Source: Nocardia rhamnosiphila NBRC 108938
GTDB taxonomy: Bacteria > Actinomycetota > Actinomycetes > Mycobacteriales > Mycobacteriaceae
Length of the DNA stretch: 64,000 bases
Direction of reading: 5' to 3'
Assembly (NCBI RefSeq): GCF_000720425.1
Contig: NZ_JOAJ01000006.1
Location: 227,606-291,605 of the forward strand
Below the pieces are notes generated by a model that worked only from the letters and a program-made list of their open reading frames with translations, had not been told where the DNA came from and did no database searches. Position 1 is the stretch's first letter; each line of letters starts with the position of its first letter. The position numbers and the translations under genes are program-made. Shown piece after piece: positions 32,715 to 41,810 of this stretch.

Positions 32715-34207
32715 CCGCGGCGCCTGATCGGAGTGGGTCGCGGGCCCTGCTGATCGGTGTCGCCCACTACACCCACCCCGATATCCCCGATATCCCCGCC
32801 GCGACCACCAACCTCACCGACCTCCGGCGAGTACTCACCGCGGAAAAAGGTGGCGGCTTCGCCACCGAGCACTGCACACTGCTCACCGACCCTGATCACA
32901 GCACTCAGATCGGCGCCGCGATCAGCACCGCAGCGCATGAGGCCGGCGAGGTCCTCTTGGTGTATTTCACCGGTCATGGGCTGCTGGACCGCCGCGGCCG
33001 GCTCCACCTCGCGCTCAGTAGCAGCGATCCTGCTTTCTCGCAGGTCGGTTGGACCTCGGTGCCGTTCACGATGTTGCGCGAGGAAATTCTCGACAGCCCG
33101 GCCCGCGCACGGATCCTCATCTTGGACTGCTGCTTTTCGGGGCGCGCCTTCGAAGCGATGAGCGGCGATGCCGGGTTGGTGGCCGGGCAGACAGAGATCC
33201 GCGGCACCTACACCATCGTGTCGTCGGCAGCCAACGAAACCTCTTATGCTCCGGCCGGCCATCGCAATACCGCCTTCACCGCGGCGCTGCTCGCCGCCGC
33301 CGGGACTCCCGGGCTGGCTCTCGACGAGTTGTACCGGGAAACCGACAGGCGTCTACACCGCGATGGGCACCCCCGACCCCGGCGGCGAAGTATCGATATC
33401 GCCGGCGATCTCCGCCTGTTCGGTATCGCCGCCGATGAGCAGCAGCACCGGACTGACGCCGAATCCGGCGACAGCGACCTCGCTCACCGCCTCGGTAGCG
33501 GGCAGGAACACCAGGGTGGGACCGAAGACGCGGAATCCCGGTATGGGCGAGCGGCTGTCGACGGCGACTCCGACGCCATGCGGGATCTCGCGGACCTGCT
33601 CTACGAGCGAGGTGCATCGACCGAAGCAGAGTCGTGGTATCGGCGAGCAGCTGAAGCCGGCCACAGTGACGCCATGCGCAACCTCGGGTTTCAGCTGTAC
33701 GGGCGAGGCGAACTGGCCGAGGCGGAATCCTGGTATCGACGAGCCGCAGCTGCCGGGGACAGCGCCGCCATGCGTAACGTCGGGATCCTGCTGGCCGAGC
33801 GAGACGAATCCGCAGAAGCCGAGGTCTGGTACCAGAAGGCGATCAATGCCGGAGACACCCTCGCGATGTACAACTTCGGGGTTCTGCTCGGAGAGCGAGG
33901 CGAACTGGCCGAGGCGGAGAACTGGTATCGGCGAGCCGCCGACGCCGGGAACACCAACGCGATGTTCAATCTCGGAAACCGGTTGAGCGAGCGGGGCCGG
34001 CTTGTCGACGCCGAGTTCTGGTATCTGCGGGCCGCCGCCACCGGACACGCCGAAGCGATGAACAACCTCGGGGTGCTGCTGGCGGGGCGGGGCGAGATCG
34101 TCGCCGCCGAGTCCTGGTATCGCCGGGCTGCCGACGCCGGAAGCACCAGAGCGATGTCGAATCTCGACCACCTGCCAGACGAGCGGGATGCGTTTCCCCG
34201 AGACTGA
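32711..34207 (+). CDS. Caspase-fold protease with Sel1/TPR-like repeats
   Basis: A 498-residue protein. The N-terminal caspase-fold domain (about 1-235) has the catalytic His89 in YFTGHG and Cys141 in LDCCFSG, with RALLIGVAHYTHPDIP at the start, as in EACC1-linked caspases. A linker follows, then about seven 32-residue Sel1/TPR-type repeats (residues about 270-490) with WYRRAA-x-AG-x-(S/T)-x-AM-x-N-(L/V)-G and ERGELAEAE elements. The repeats may recognise a ligand or substrate; the caspase is the likely effector. The start is GTG 32711, coupled to EACC1. Homologous systems are thought to serve defence or programmed cell death. Confidence 0.85.
   Translation: MTAAPDRSGSRALLIGVAHYTHPDIPDIPAATTNLTDLRRVLTAEKGGGFATEHCTLLTDPDHSTQIGAAISTAAHEAGEVLLVYFTGHGLLDRRGRLHLALSSSDPAFSQVGWTSVPFTMLREEILDSPARARILILDCCFSGRAFEAMSGDAGLVAGQTEIRGTYTIVSSAANETSYAPAGHRNTAFTAALLAAAGTPGLALDELYRETDRRLHRDGHPRPRRRSIDIAGDLRLFGIAADEQQHRTDAESGDSDLAHRLGSGQEHQGGTEDAESRYGRAAVDGDSDAMRDLADLLYERGASTEAESWYRRAAEAGHSDAMRNLGFQLYGRGELAEAESWYRRAAAAGDSAAMRNVGILLAERDESAEAEVWYQKAINAGDTLAMYNFGVLLGERGELAEAENWYRRAADAGNTNAMFNLGNRLSERGRLVDAEFWYLRAAATGHAEAMNNLGVLLAGRGEIVAAESWYRRAADAGSTRAMSNLDHLPDERDAFPRD
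33525..34180 (+). repeat. 96-bp tandem coding repeat (Sel1/TPR-like units)
   Basis: About seven in-frame units with a 96-bp period in the caspase gene, best preserved around the TGGTATCGGCGAGC core. Divergence is moderate, so the array is not very recent. It is coding, not a CRISPR array. Confidence 0.8.
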
Positions 34208-34287
34208 GCCCCGACGCAGCTTCAGCGGGGTCGAACCTGCGTCATCGCCGTGGCGCGCGGCATTGCCTGGAGTCTGTGTTGTACCCG

Positions 34288-34734
34288 CTAATCGTCGGAG
34301 GTTGGTGAACAGGCGGCCGCGATGGCCGCGGTGTCCCAGTAGAACGGGCGGACTTCGGTGATCTGCCCGCCGGCCACGGTGATGGTCTGCAGGATGGGGA
34401 AATCCAGTTCGCGGCCGGTGACGCGGGAGCGGGCGTGCACGTGGGTGTGGACCACGAGCGGGCCGGAATCGGACAGGATCGTCTGCTCGGCCATGTCGAA
34501 GCGGTCCCAGGTGGCGCTCATGGCGAGGAAGAAACGCTCCATGCCGGCATGGCCGCGCCAGACGCCGCCGTAGGGGAGACCGTCGGCCTGGTGGAGTTCG
34601 ACGTCGGCGGCGAAGAACGGCGCGAGCGTGGTGAACGAGGCGCTGCCCGGTCCACCGGCGGCGAGATACTCGGCTTCGGCTCGATACATACCTTCGAGGA
34701 CGAGCCGGGCCGACGGTGCGGAAGTTGCGGTCAT
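34288..34734 (-). CDS. SnoaL/NTF2-like protein
   Basis: A 148-residue protein with the cone-shaped NTF2-like pattern: YRAEAEYLAAGGPGSASFTTLAPFFAADVELHQADG, GVWRGHAGMERFFLAMS, then beta strands VVHTHVHARSRVTGRELDFPI and GQITEVRPFYWDTA. This family holds polyketide cyclases, isomerases and hydrolases as well as non-enzymes; no specific role can be stated. Single gene. Confidence 0.85.
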   Translation of the reverse strand: MTATSAPSARLVLEGMYRAEAEYLAAGGPGSASFTTLAPFFAADVELHQADGLPYGGVWRGHAGMERFFLAMSATWDRFDMAEQTILSDSGPLVVHTHVHARSRVTGRELDFPILQTITVAGGQITEVRPFYWDTAAIAAACSPTSDD

Positions 34735-34897
34735 GGAACCACTATCGGAGTCCGGTGGACGGCCCGCTGGCGGCAATCGGACAGCGCGTTCGGCGGGACT
34801 TCGGCCTGGAGCGCAAAACCCGCCGGTCACCGACCGGGCGTGTGGAACTCGGAGACCTTCCGTGCTGTGGCCGCGCGTCCGGTAAGCGGTACTCGGG

Positions 34898-35869
34898 TCA
34901 ATGCGCGAAGCGGGCGATCGCGTCGAGCACGGCGGTGCGCAGGGCAGGGCTGCCGGTGTGCCCGGAATCGTCGACGATCCGCAGTTCGGAGCCGGGCCAG
35001 GCACGGGCGAGCTCCCAGGCGGTGCGCAGGGGCGCGGACAGGTCGAGGCGGCCGTGGATGAGCAGGCCGGGGATGCCGGCGAGCCGGTGGGCATCGCGCA
35101 GTAGGCTGCCGTCCTCGAGCCAGGCGGCGTGGGCGAAATAGTGGGTGCAGATCCGGACGAAGGCCAGCCGTGCCGCATCGGGTTTCGCGCTGTACTGACC
35201 GGGCGTGCCGAGGTTTTCGTGCGCGATCACCGCGTCCTCCCACGCGCACCATCGCCGGGCCGCCGTCGCCCGGACCTCGGGGTCCGGATCTTCCATGAGT
35301 TGCCGATACGCCTCGACCAGTTCGTCGTCCCGGACGCCGGCCGGGGCGCCGGCGCGGAACCGCTCCCATTCGACCGGCAGCAGCAGCCGCAGGCCGTGGT
35401 AGAGCCAGTCGATCTCCTGCGGCCGGGTCGTTGTCACCCCGACCAGCACAATCCCGGTGACCCGTTCCGGATGACGTTCGGCGTAGGCGAGGATCAGCGT
35501 CGAACCCCACGAACCGCCGTAGAGCAGCCACCGGTCGATACCCAGGTGTTCGCGTAGCGCCTCCATATCCGTGAGCAGATGCTCGGTGGTGTTGTTCCGC
35601 ATATCGACCGCCGGATCCGCGGCGTGCGGCCGGCTTTCACCGCAGCCACGCTGATCGAACAGCACGATGCGGAAGACCGTCGGGTCGAACATGGAGCGCG
35701 CGCCGCGGCGGCCACCGCCGCCGGGCCCGCCATGGACCACCAGCGCGGGGCGGCCTTCCGGATTACCGCTGGTCTCCCAATAGATCCGGTTGCCCTCGCC
35801 CACGTCGAGCAGGCCCGAATCGTAGGGTTCGATCGCGGGAATGGGTTGCCGGGGTCCGGAAGCGGTCAC
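34898..35869 (-). CDS. pip: Proline iminopeptidase
   Basis: A 323-residue S33 serine peptidase releasing N-terminal proline. Motifs are YWETSGNPEGRPALVVHGGPGGGG, DQRGCGESRPHAADP, nucleophile Ser in YGGSWGSTLIL, an Asp in IHGRLDLSAP and a His in DSGHTGS. The start is GTG 35869. Length and motifs match the alpha/beta-hydrolase Pip family well. Confidence 0.93.
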   Translation of the reverse strand: MTASGPRQPIPAIEPYDSGLLDVGEGNRIYWETSGNPEGRPALVVHGGPGGGGRRGARSMFDPTVFRIVLFDQRGCGESRPHAADPAVDMRNNTTEHLLTDMEALREHLGIDRWLLYGGSWGSTLILAYAERHPERVTGIVLVGVTTTRPQEIDWLYHGLRLLLPVEWERFRAGAPAGVRDDELVEAYRQLMEDPDPEVRATAARRWCAWEDAVIAHENLGTPGQYSAKPDAARLAFVRICTHYFAHAAWLEDGSLLRDAHRLAGIPGLLIHGRLDLSAPLRTAWELARAWPGSELRIVDDSGHTGSPALRTAVLDAIARFAH

Positions 35870-35961
35870 GGAGCGCCACAGTAATGGGCGGCGAGCCGTG
35901 GCCACTCGGTGGACACACGGACGCGGATGCGCCCGCTGCCGTGAGTTGTGGAAGCGGAGGA

Positions 35962-36357
35962 TCAGTCGATCTCGAGAACGATGAGCCCGGCCACCCGGTT
36001 GCCCAGGCGCGCGATACGTGAGACCTCCGCTGTGGCGGTGCGGGGCGGGATCACGCGCGGTGCACGCAGGGTGAGCGCGCCGGCGCGGCAGCGCAGCCGG
36101 GCGCGACCCGCGGTCACGGTGTTCTTCACCCAGTTGGTCTCGCCGTGGAGGAGCACCACCGCGACGGTCGCGCCGCTGCGGAAGACACAGATCGGGGTCT
36201 CGTACCGGGTTCCGGTTTTCCGGCCGGTGTGTTCGATCACGGCGTAGCCCGGGAGGGAGGGGGCGATGCGCCGCATCCACGGGTTCACGAACCGCACACC
36301 GAACCGGTCGATCCATTTCGGAAAGTAATGCGGCAGTGCAGCGCCGGTGCCCGTCAT
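35962..36357 (-). CDS. Deazaflavin-dependent nitroreductase-family protein
   Basis: A 131-residue Ddn/DUF385-type protein. Characteristic stretch: YAVIEHTGRKTGTRYETPIC, followed by ETNWVKNTVTAGRARLRCRAG and RAPRVIPPRTATAEVSRI. The start at ATG 36357 is chosen on homology. F420-linked redox activity is likely; substrate unknown. Confidence 0.85.
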   Translation of the reverse strand: MTGTGAALPHYFPKWIDRFGVRFVNPWMRRIAPSLPGYAVIEHTGRKTGTRYETPICVFRSGATVAVVLLHGETNWVKNTVTAGRARLRCRAGALTLRAPRVIPPRTATAEVSRIARLGNRVAGLIVLEID

Positions 36358-36479
36358 CTCGCCGAGCCTACGAGCGCGCGATCCGGGGAACATCCTTCCG
36401 TGGGGGGATTTCGGTACCTCGAGCGAACTCGTGTGACGGATGGAGGCCGGTGCCGGCCGGAGAGGTCGGGATCGAGGGC

Positions 36480-37268
36480 TCAGGTGGCGTGGGCGGTGTA
36501 GATGTGCCGGGCGAGTTCGTCGCGCATGGCGATGAACCCGGGGTCGGCGCGGACCTCGGCGAACCCGGCGTCGCCGAGATCGTGCTCGAGCGCGGTCGGT
36601 TCGTCGTAGATGATCCGGCCCGGCCGCGCGCCCATGACGATGACCCGCGTCCCGAGCAGTAGCGCCTCGTCGATGCTGTGGGTGACGAACAGGACGGTAT
36701 TGCGGCGTTCCCGCCACAGCGCCAGCAGTTCGCTCTGCAGTTTTTCCCTGGTGAGCGCGTCGAGGGCACCGAAGGGCTCGTCCATCAAAATGATTTGCGG
36801 CTCGTTGATCAGCACGCGGGCGATCTGGACGCGCTGCTGCTGGCCGCCGGACAGTTCGTAGGGGCGCCGGTCGCCGAGCCGGTCGAGGCCGACGAGGGCC
36901 AGCAGGCGATCGGCTTCGGCCTGTCGTCGTGCGCGCTCGATTCCCCGTACCCGGGGGCCGAATTCGACATTCCGCCGGACCGACAGCCAGGGGTAGAGGG
37001 TCGGCTGCTGGAAGACGACGCCGCGATCGGGGTCCGGCCCGGTGACGGGCCGGTCACCGACCCGGACCGTGCCGCCGCTGGGTGCCAGGAACCCGGCCAG
37101 GATATTGAGCAGGGTGGTCTTCCCGCAGCCGGACGGACCGACCACGCAGACGAACTCGCCGCCCTCGACGGTCAGATCGGTGGGTGCGAGGACCTGGGTG
37201 GGGGACTGTCCGCCCGGGTAGCTCATGGTCACCGCGGAGAGGGTCACCCGGTGGGTTGTGGCGGTCAC
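36480..37268 (-). CDS. ABC transporter ATP-binding protein (taurine/sulfonate type)
   Basis: A 262-residue ATPase of the NitT/TauT group. Walker A GPSGCGKTT, Q-loop VVFQQPTLYPWLSV, signature LSGGQQQRVQIAR, Walker B ILMDEPFGALDALTRE and the switch His in FVTHSIDEALLL are all present. GTG 37268 overlaps the stop of the binding-protein gene. It energises uptake with the permease and lipoprotein of the same operon. Confidence 0.93.
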   Translation of the reverse strand: MTATTHRVTLSAVTMSYPGGQSPTQVLAPTDLTVEGGEFVCVVGPSGCGKTTLLNILAGFLAPSGGTVRVGDRPVTGPDPDRGVVFQQPTLYPWLSVRRNVEFGPRVRGIERARRQAEADRLLALVGLDRLGDRRPYELSGGQQQRVQIARVLINEPQIILMDEPFGALDALTREKLQSELLALWRERRNTVLFVTHSIDEALLLGTRVIVMGARPGRIIYDEPTALEHDLGDAGFAEVRADPGFIAMRDELARHIYTAHAT

Positions 37269-38326
37269 TGTGCCGCTGCCCGCGCGGCGTCCGGATAGAG
37301 GGCATCCCGGTAGGCCTGTTCGCCGCCGACCGCCTCGATACCGCCCTGGCTCAGCAGGAATTCCGCGGTCCTGTGCAGGGCACCGGCGAAATCGCCGCCC
37401 AGGTACTCCGGCCCGGCCTGCTCGGTCGCGGTCGGGTAGGTGTAGCCGGCCAGCTGCGGGCGCGCCAGCTGCGGGTCGATACCGAGCTGGGCGCCGATCG
37501 CCACCGCGGCCTCCTCGGGATTGTCGCGGATCTGCTCGATCGCGTAGTTCTGGACTTTTGCCCACACCGCCGCGAATGCGCTGTTCTTTTCGAGGAAGGC
37601 GGTGGTGGCCGCGGCGATATCGAAGGTCGGCGCGCCCTGGGCCGCGGTCTCCGCACTGGAGGTGAGGACGGTGCCGCCGGCCTCGATGAGCTCGGACAGG
37701 GTCGGATCCCAGACCCACGCCGCGTCGATCTGGTCGCCGGACCAGGCGCCGGGTATCGCGTTCGGCTGCAGATTGATCAGGTTCACCTGGCCGGACAGGC
37801 CGGCCTTGCCGAGCGCGGCGAGCAGGCTGTAGTGCGCGGTACTGCCGAACGGTGTGGCGACCCGCTTACCGCGCAGACCCGCGAGCGAGGTGACCGCCTT
37901 GTCCTTGACCACCAGCGATTCCGATTCCCCGATCACATCGTGGATCCACAGCACCCGCACCGGCAGGTCCAGCGGCGCCGAGACCGCCTTGGTGGCCGGG
38001 CTGGAGCCGAGGGTGCCGATATCGATACTGCCCGCGCCGAACGCCTGCACCACATCGGCGCCGGAGGAGAACTGGCTCCAGGTGACCGTCGCGTTCGGCA
38101 GGCACGCCTCCAGCAGGCCGCGGTCCTTGACGTAGAGGTCGGCGTTGGGGATCGCCTGGTAGCCGATGCGGGCGGTCGCGGTGACCTCGGTGTCGGGGGT
38201 GAACGGGCAGGTCGTCCCGCCGTCCTGGGCGCCGCTGTCGCCGCGCCCGGATTGGACGCAGCCGACGGTGGCGGTCACGCCGAGAGCGAGGACCAGTGCG
38301 GCGACCGTCCGAAGTGAGCGTTTCAT
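37265..38326 (-). CDS. Substrate-binding lipoprotein of taurine/sulfonate-type ABC transporter
   Basis: A 353-residue lipoprotein. Signal peptide ends in a lipobox (VTATVGC) at about residue 23. The mature part follows the NMT1/TauA fold: ARIGYQAIPNADLYVKDRGLLEA, SSGADVVQAFGAGSIDIGTLGSSPA, AGLRGKRVATPFGSTAHYSLL and WDPTLSELIEAGGTVL. Overlaps on both sides (4 bp) give the order permease, binding protein, ATPase. The ligand may be taurine, another sulfonate or an unrelated small molecule. Confidence 0.92.
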   Translation of the reverse strand: MKRSLRTVAALVLALGVTATVGCVQSGRGDSGAQDGGTTCPFTPDTEVTATARIGYQAIPNADLYVKDRGLLEACLPNATVTWSQFSSGADVVQAFGAGSIDIGTLGSSPATKAVSAPLDLPVRVLWIHDVIGESESLVVKDKAVTSLAGLRGKRVATPFGSTAHYSLLAALGKAGLSGQVNLINLQPNAIPGAWSGDQIDAAWVWDPTLSELIEAGGTVLTSSAETAAQGAPTFDIAAATTAFLEKNSAFAAVWAKVQNYAIEQIRDNPEEAAVAIGAQLGIDPQLARPQLAGYTYPTATEQAGPEYLGGDFAGALHRTAEFLLSQGGIEAVGGEQAYRDALYPDAARAAAQ

Positions 38327-39201
38327 GCCTTGCCTTTCCAGGGGACCGCCACATCGCCGGCCAGTTTCAGGAGGGAATCGAGGGCCAGTGCCGCGCCACC
38401 GATGACGATGATGCAGGCGATGGTCAGCGGGGTGTCCAGCTGCGTACCGGAGATATAGGCGAGTCCGCCGATACCGGGGATGCCGTTGTTGAGTTCGGCG
38501 GCGACCACGGTGGTCCAGGCGAACGCGGTGGCGAGACGGATACCACCGATGACCTCGGGCAGGGTGGCGGGCAGGACGACACGGAGGATCACCTGGACCC
38601 GGCCGGCGCCCAGTGAGCGGGCGGCATGCAGGTAGTCCTGCTTGACCCCGGTGACACCGTTCAGGGTCGCGATGGCGATGGGCGGGAACGCGGCCAGGAA
38701 GAGCAGCCAGATCTTGGAGACATCCCCGATCCCGAACCAGACGATCAGCAATCCGATATAGCCCAGCGGGGGGAGCGCGCGCAGGAAGTTCAGGATCGGT
38801 TCGGTGACCAGCCGGACCGGGGCCAGCATGCCCATGACGAACCCGGTCGGCGGTCCGGCCACGACGGCCAGGCCGATCCCGGCCCCGATACGCTGCAGGC
38901 TGGCGACCAGATGTTCCCACAGGTAGTAGTTCTGCTCACCGATCACCATGCGATCTACGCCGGGCGCGATCGGATGCCGGGTGTTGGCGCGGACGAACGC
39001 GTCCCAGACCGCCCCGGGCGAGGGCAGGTACAGCGGATCGACCAAGGCGGTCGCGGTGACCAGGACCCAGAGCACCAGCACCAGAACCAGGGCGGACAGC
39101 CGGGTCACGAACGGCCGGATCAGCCGCCGGTAGCCGGCGCGGCGTGCGGCGGGACCCGGTGGCGCGGCGGCGGTATCCGGCGCGATCTCGGTCGCGGTCA
39201 C
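38323..39201 (-). CDS. ABC transporter permease (taurine/sulfonate type)
   Basis: A 292-residue BPD-type permease with six helices and the EAA-like loop DYLHAARSLGAGRVQVILRVVLPATLPEVIGGIRLA. The start is GTG 39201. It is the first gene of the transport operon. A monooxygenase of the LLM class lies 186 bp away on the same strand, upstream, which fits use of organosulfonates, though the link is only contextual. Confidence 0.9.
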   Translation of the reverse strand: MTATEIAPDTAAAPPGPAARRAGYRRLIRPFVTRLSALVLVLVLWVLVTATALVDPLYLPSPGAVWDAFVRANTRHPIAPGVDRMVIGEQNYYLWEHLVASLQRIGAGIGLAVVAGPPTGFVMGMLAPVRLVTEPILNFLRALPPLGYIGLLIVWFGIGDVSKIWLLFLAAFPPIAIATLNGVTGVKQDYLHAARSLGAGRVQVILRVVLPATLPEVIGGIRLATAFAWTTVVAAELNNGIPGIGGLAYISGTQLDTPLTIACIIVIGGAALALDSLLKLAGDVAVPWKGKA

Positions 39202-39340
39202 CGCGCGCCCCTGACGATTCGCCCCATGTCGGTCACCGCACACTCCACACTCCGCCCGACCAGGGCTGCCGAGCCGATCGTCGGCGATCGGCGGGAGTGA
39301 GGACGGTACCGGCCGCGGGTGGGAACCGGCAGGATTGCGC

Positions 39341-39378
39341 GCGCCGTGAGCGAAACCGAGCGCCGTGAGCGAAACCGG
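39341..39378. repeat. 19-bp tandem duplication
   Basis: Two copies of GCGCCGTGAGCGAAACCGA (one final-base difference) just after the LLM gene stop. It looks like slippage; no function is suggested. Confidence 0.7.
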
Positions 39379-39387
39379 GCGCCGGGA

Positions 39388-40332
39388 TCAGACCGGGACG
39401 CCGCCGAGCGCGCCGAGGAAGCGCCAGGTCGCCAGTTCGTCCTCGGGGCCGCCGAGGTCGGTCTGGGTGACGAGCAGTTCGGTCGCGCCCGCCTCCACGT
39501 AGCGGCGCAGTTGTGTTTCGACCTCGGCCGCGGTGCCGATAACGGCCAGCTCGGCCGCGGTGCCGACACCTTCGCGGTCCAGGACCGCGCGGTAGGACGG
39601 AATGCTCTCGTAGAAGGCCATCTGTTCGGCGGCCCGGGCCCGGACCTGCTCCGGACGGTCGGTCACCACCACCGCGACCCCCGCGATCACACGGGGCCGG
39701 GGCCGGCCCGCGGCCCGGGCGGCGACCTCGGTCCGCGGCACGATATCGCCGCCGAGGGTGCGGGGTCCGGCCAGGAACGGCACGATTCCGTCGGCGAGTT
39801 CACCCGCGGCGGCCACCGCCTGCGGACCCATGGCCGCCACGACGATATCGGGCCCGTCGCCGCCGGCCACCGCCGCCGGGAGCGGCGGCGCCGCGGCGAC
39901 GGTGTGCCCGGTGAAATCGACCGTCCCGGTGGTGAGTACCGAGCGCAGGACGGTGAGATATTCGCGCAGCCGGCGGATCGGCCGCTCGGTGCGGATCCCG
40001 AACGCGGGTTCTTCCAGGTCCCGTGCACCGAGGCCGAGACCGAGGGTGAACCGGCGATGGCTGGCGGCATGGGCGGTCTGCGCCTGGCTCGCGACCACGA
40101 GCGGATGGCGCGGGTTGATCGGGACCACCGAGGTGCCGACGTGCAGGCCGGGAACCGCGGAGCCGACCACGGCCGCCAGCGAGAGCGAATCGACGTCGAA
40201 ACGCTGCCCGAACCAGGCGCGGTCGATGCCGCTCCGCTGGAGGAGACGGGCCCGTTCGATCACATCGTCGACGGCATTGGCGGCGGTGGGACGGGGAGCG
40301 AGGGCGATTCCGATCGGTGCGCTGAGTGCCAT
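39388..40332 (-). CDS. LLM-class flavin/F420-dependent oxidoreductase
   Basis: A 314-residue luciferase-like TIM-barrel enzyme. It shows PIGIALAPRPTAANAVDDVI at the start, SGIDRAWFGQRFDVDSLSLAA, GTSVVPINPRHPLVVASQAQ, RRFTLGLGLGARDLEEPAFG and GGDGPDIVVAAMGPQAV, in the pattern of F420-dependent members. Substrate unknown. It may serve with the downstream transporter in organosulfur use, an inference from position. Confidence 0.88.
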   Translation of the reverse strand: MALSAPIGIALAPRPTAANAVDDVIERARLLQRSGIDRAWFGQRFDVDSLSLAAVVGSAVPGLHVGTSVVPINPRHPLVVASQAQTAHAASHRRFTLGLGLGARDLEEPAFGIRTERPIRRLREYLTVLRSVLTTGTVDFTGHTVAAAPPLPAAVAGGDGPDIVVAAMGPQAVAAAGELADGIVPFLAGPRTLGGDIVPRTEVAARAAGRPRPRVIAGVAVVVTDRPEQVRARAAEQMAFYESIPSYRAVLDREGVGTAAELAVIGTAAEVETQLRRYVEAGATELLVTQTDLGGPEDELATWRFLGALGGVPV

Positions 40333-40442
40333 GTCGGCGCCAACACCCCGGCCGGTGGAACGTATTCCGTTTCACTCACTCCGAACGGGAACGCCGACGA
40401 GGACCGGGGGTAACGGTACGGTGATGCCCCGGCCGCGGGTGT

Positions 40443-41612
40443 TCACCGCCGGGCAGTGGCGGCGGCCGTACCGGCCTTCCGGCCGCCCTTCAACCACAGT
40501 GCCGCACCGGGTTTGCGCGCCTCGCGCCGGATCTGCCAGAGGGTGCCCTTGCAGATGGTTTCCTTCACCGTCGCGGCCACCCGGCCCGCCAAGAAGGCAT
40601 TCACCGGTGTGTCGTCGCGACGGGCCACCTGGATGACCGCCCCGCGGCGGCCCAGGCCGATAGCCGATCCGACGAACGCCTGGTCGATGGGTACGGCGAT
40701 ATCGCCGGCGAGCCGGCGCAGCACGGTATCGGCGGCCTGGGCACCCAGCGGGATCGCGGCCTGGCAGCTCATCCGCAGCGGCTGCCCGGAGGGGGCCGCC
40801 GCGTCCCCGGCGGCGATCACCCGGTCGTCGTCGACGCTGGTGAGGGTTTCGTCGGTGCGCAGCCGGCCCAGCTCGTCGGTGGTCAGGCCGCTGGCGCGGG
40901 CCAGGTCGGGCACCCCGAAACCCGCGGTCCAGACGGTCACCGCGCTGGGCAACACCGTGCCGTCGCCGAGGACGACGGCGTCGCGGCGGACCTCGCCGAC
41001 GACCGCGGTGTCGAGGACGTCCACACCCAGCCGGCGCAGCCGGGCGGCCACCGCGCGGCGTCCCGGCGCGCTGAGCGCGGGGCCCAGTACACCGCCGCAG
41101 ACCAACCGCACCGTCCGGCCCCGCTCGGCGAGTTCGGTGGCGGTCTCCAGCCCGGTCAGGCCGGCGCCGACGACCGTGACCGGGGCATTCGCGGCCGTTC
41201 CGGCGAGCGCCGCGCGCAGCCGCTGTGCCTGCTCGAGTTCGGCCACAGAGCAGGCGAATTCGGCCGCGCCGGGCACCGCCGAACCCGGCGCCGCGGTGCT
41301 GCCGACGGCGTAGACGAGGTAGTCGTAGGCCAGTTCCGCACCGGCGGCCGTGTGGATCGTCCGGGTGCCGGTGTCGATCCGTGTCGCGGTGTCGACGAGC
41401 AGGTCGATCCCGGTACCGAGCAGGGAGTCGTAGCCGACTGTCGCCGTACCCGTACCGGCGGCGAGCTGGTGCAACCGGATGCGTTCGACGAATTCCGGGC
41501 GTGGATTCACCAGGGTGATCTCGAGGTCCGGCCGCCGGCGCAGCCGGTTGGCGGCCAGGGTTCCGGCGTATCCGCCGCCGATCACGACCACATGGGTGCG
41601 CTGCTGAGGCAT
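40443..41612 (-). CDS. NAD(P)/FAD-dependent oxidoreductase (NDH-2-like)
   Basis: A 389-residue two-dinucleotide-binding flavoprotein. The FAD motif VVVIGGGYAGTLAANRL, the second GxGxxG VTVVGAGLTGLETATELAERG for NAD(P)H, and the C-terminal FAD motif RVIAAGDAAAPSGQPLRMSCQ are intact. It resembles type II NADH dehydrogenases but lacks the long C-terminal membrane helix; it ends in a basic tail (RKPGAALWLKGGRKAG). Role likely in quinone or small-molecule reduction. Confidence 0.9.
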   Translation of the reverse strand: MPQQRTHVVVIGGGYAGTLAANRLRRRPDLEITLVNPRPEFVERIRLHQLAAGTGTATVGYDSLLGTGIDLLVDTATRIDTGTRTIHTAAGAELAYDYLVYAVGSTAAPGSAVPGAAEFACSVAELEQAQRLRAALAGTAANAPVTVVGAGLTGLETATELAERGRTVRLVCGGVLGPALSAPGRRAVAARLRRLGVDVLDTAVVGEVRRDAVVLGDGTVLPSAVTVWTAGFGVPDLARASGLTTDELGRLRTDETLTSVDDDRVIAAGDAAAPSGQPLRMSCQAAIPLGAQAADTVLRRLAGDIAVPIDQAFVGSAIGLGRRGAVIQVARRDDTPVNAFLAGRVAATVKETICKGTLWQIRREARKPGAALWLKGGRKAGTAAATARR

Positions 41613-41810
41613 GGTGGCTCCGTTCGCTGGGGTCCTACCACTGGAGACGAGACCGGGCCGGGGTGCGTGACGCGGTGTGAGCACCGTCTCGGCCGGTATC
41701 CGCGGCGCCCGTGCCCGCGGGTTCCGCGGCGCTGGTTCGACGGTGTTCCGTATGTCGGTGCCGGTTGCTACTTTTCGCGTCGAAGCGCAACGACGACGAG
41801 CGGGACCAGT

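Noticed and set aside
33525..34180. Regular 96-bp repeats as a possible CRISPR array
   Set aside because: The units are coding, in frame and diverged; there are no unique spacers.
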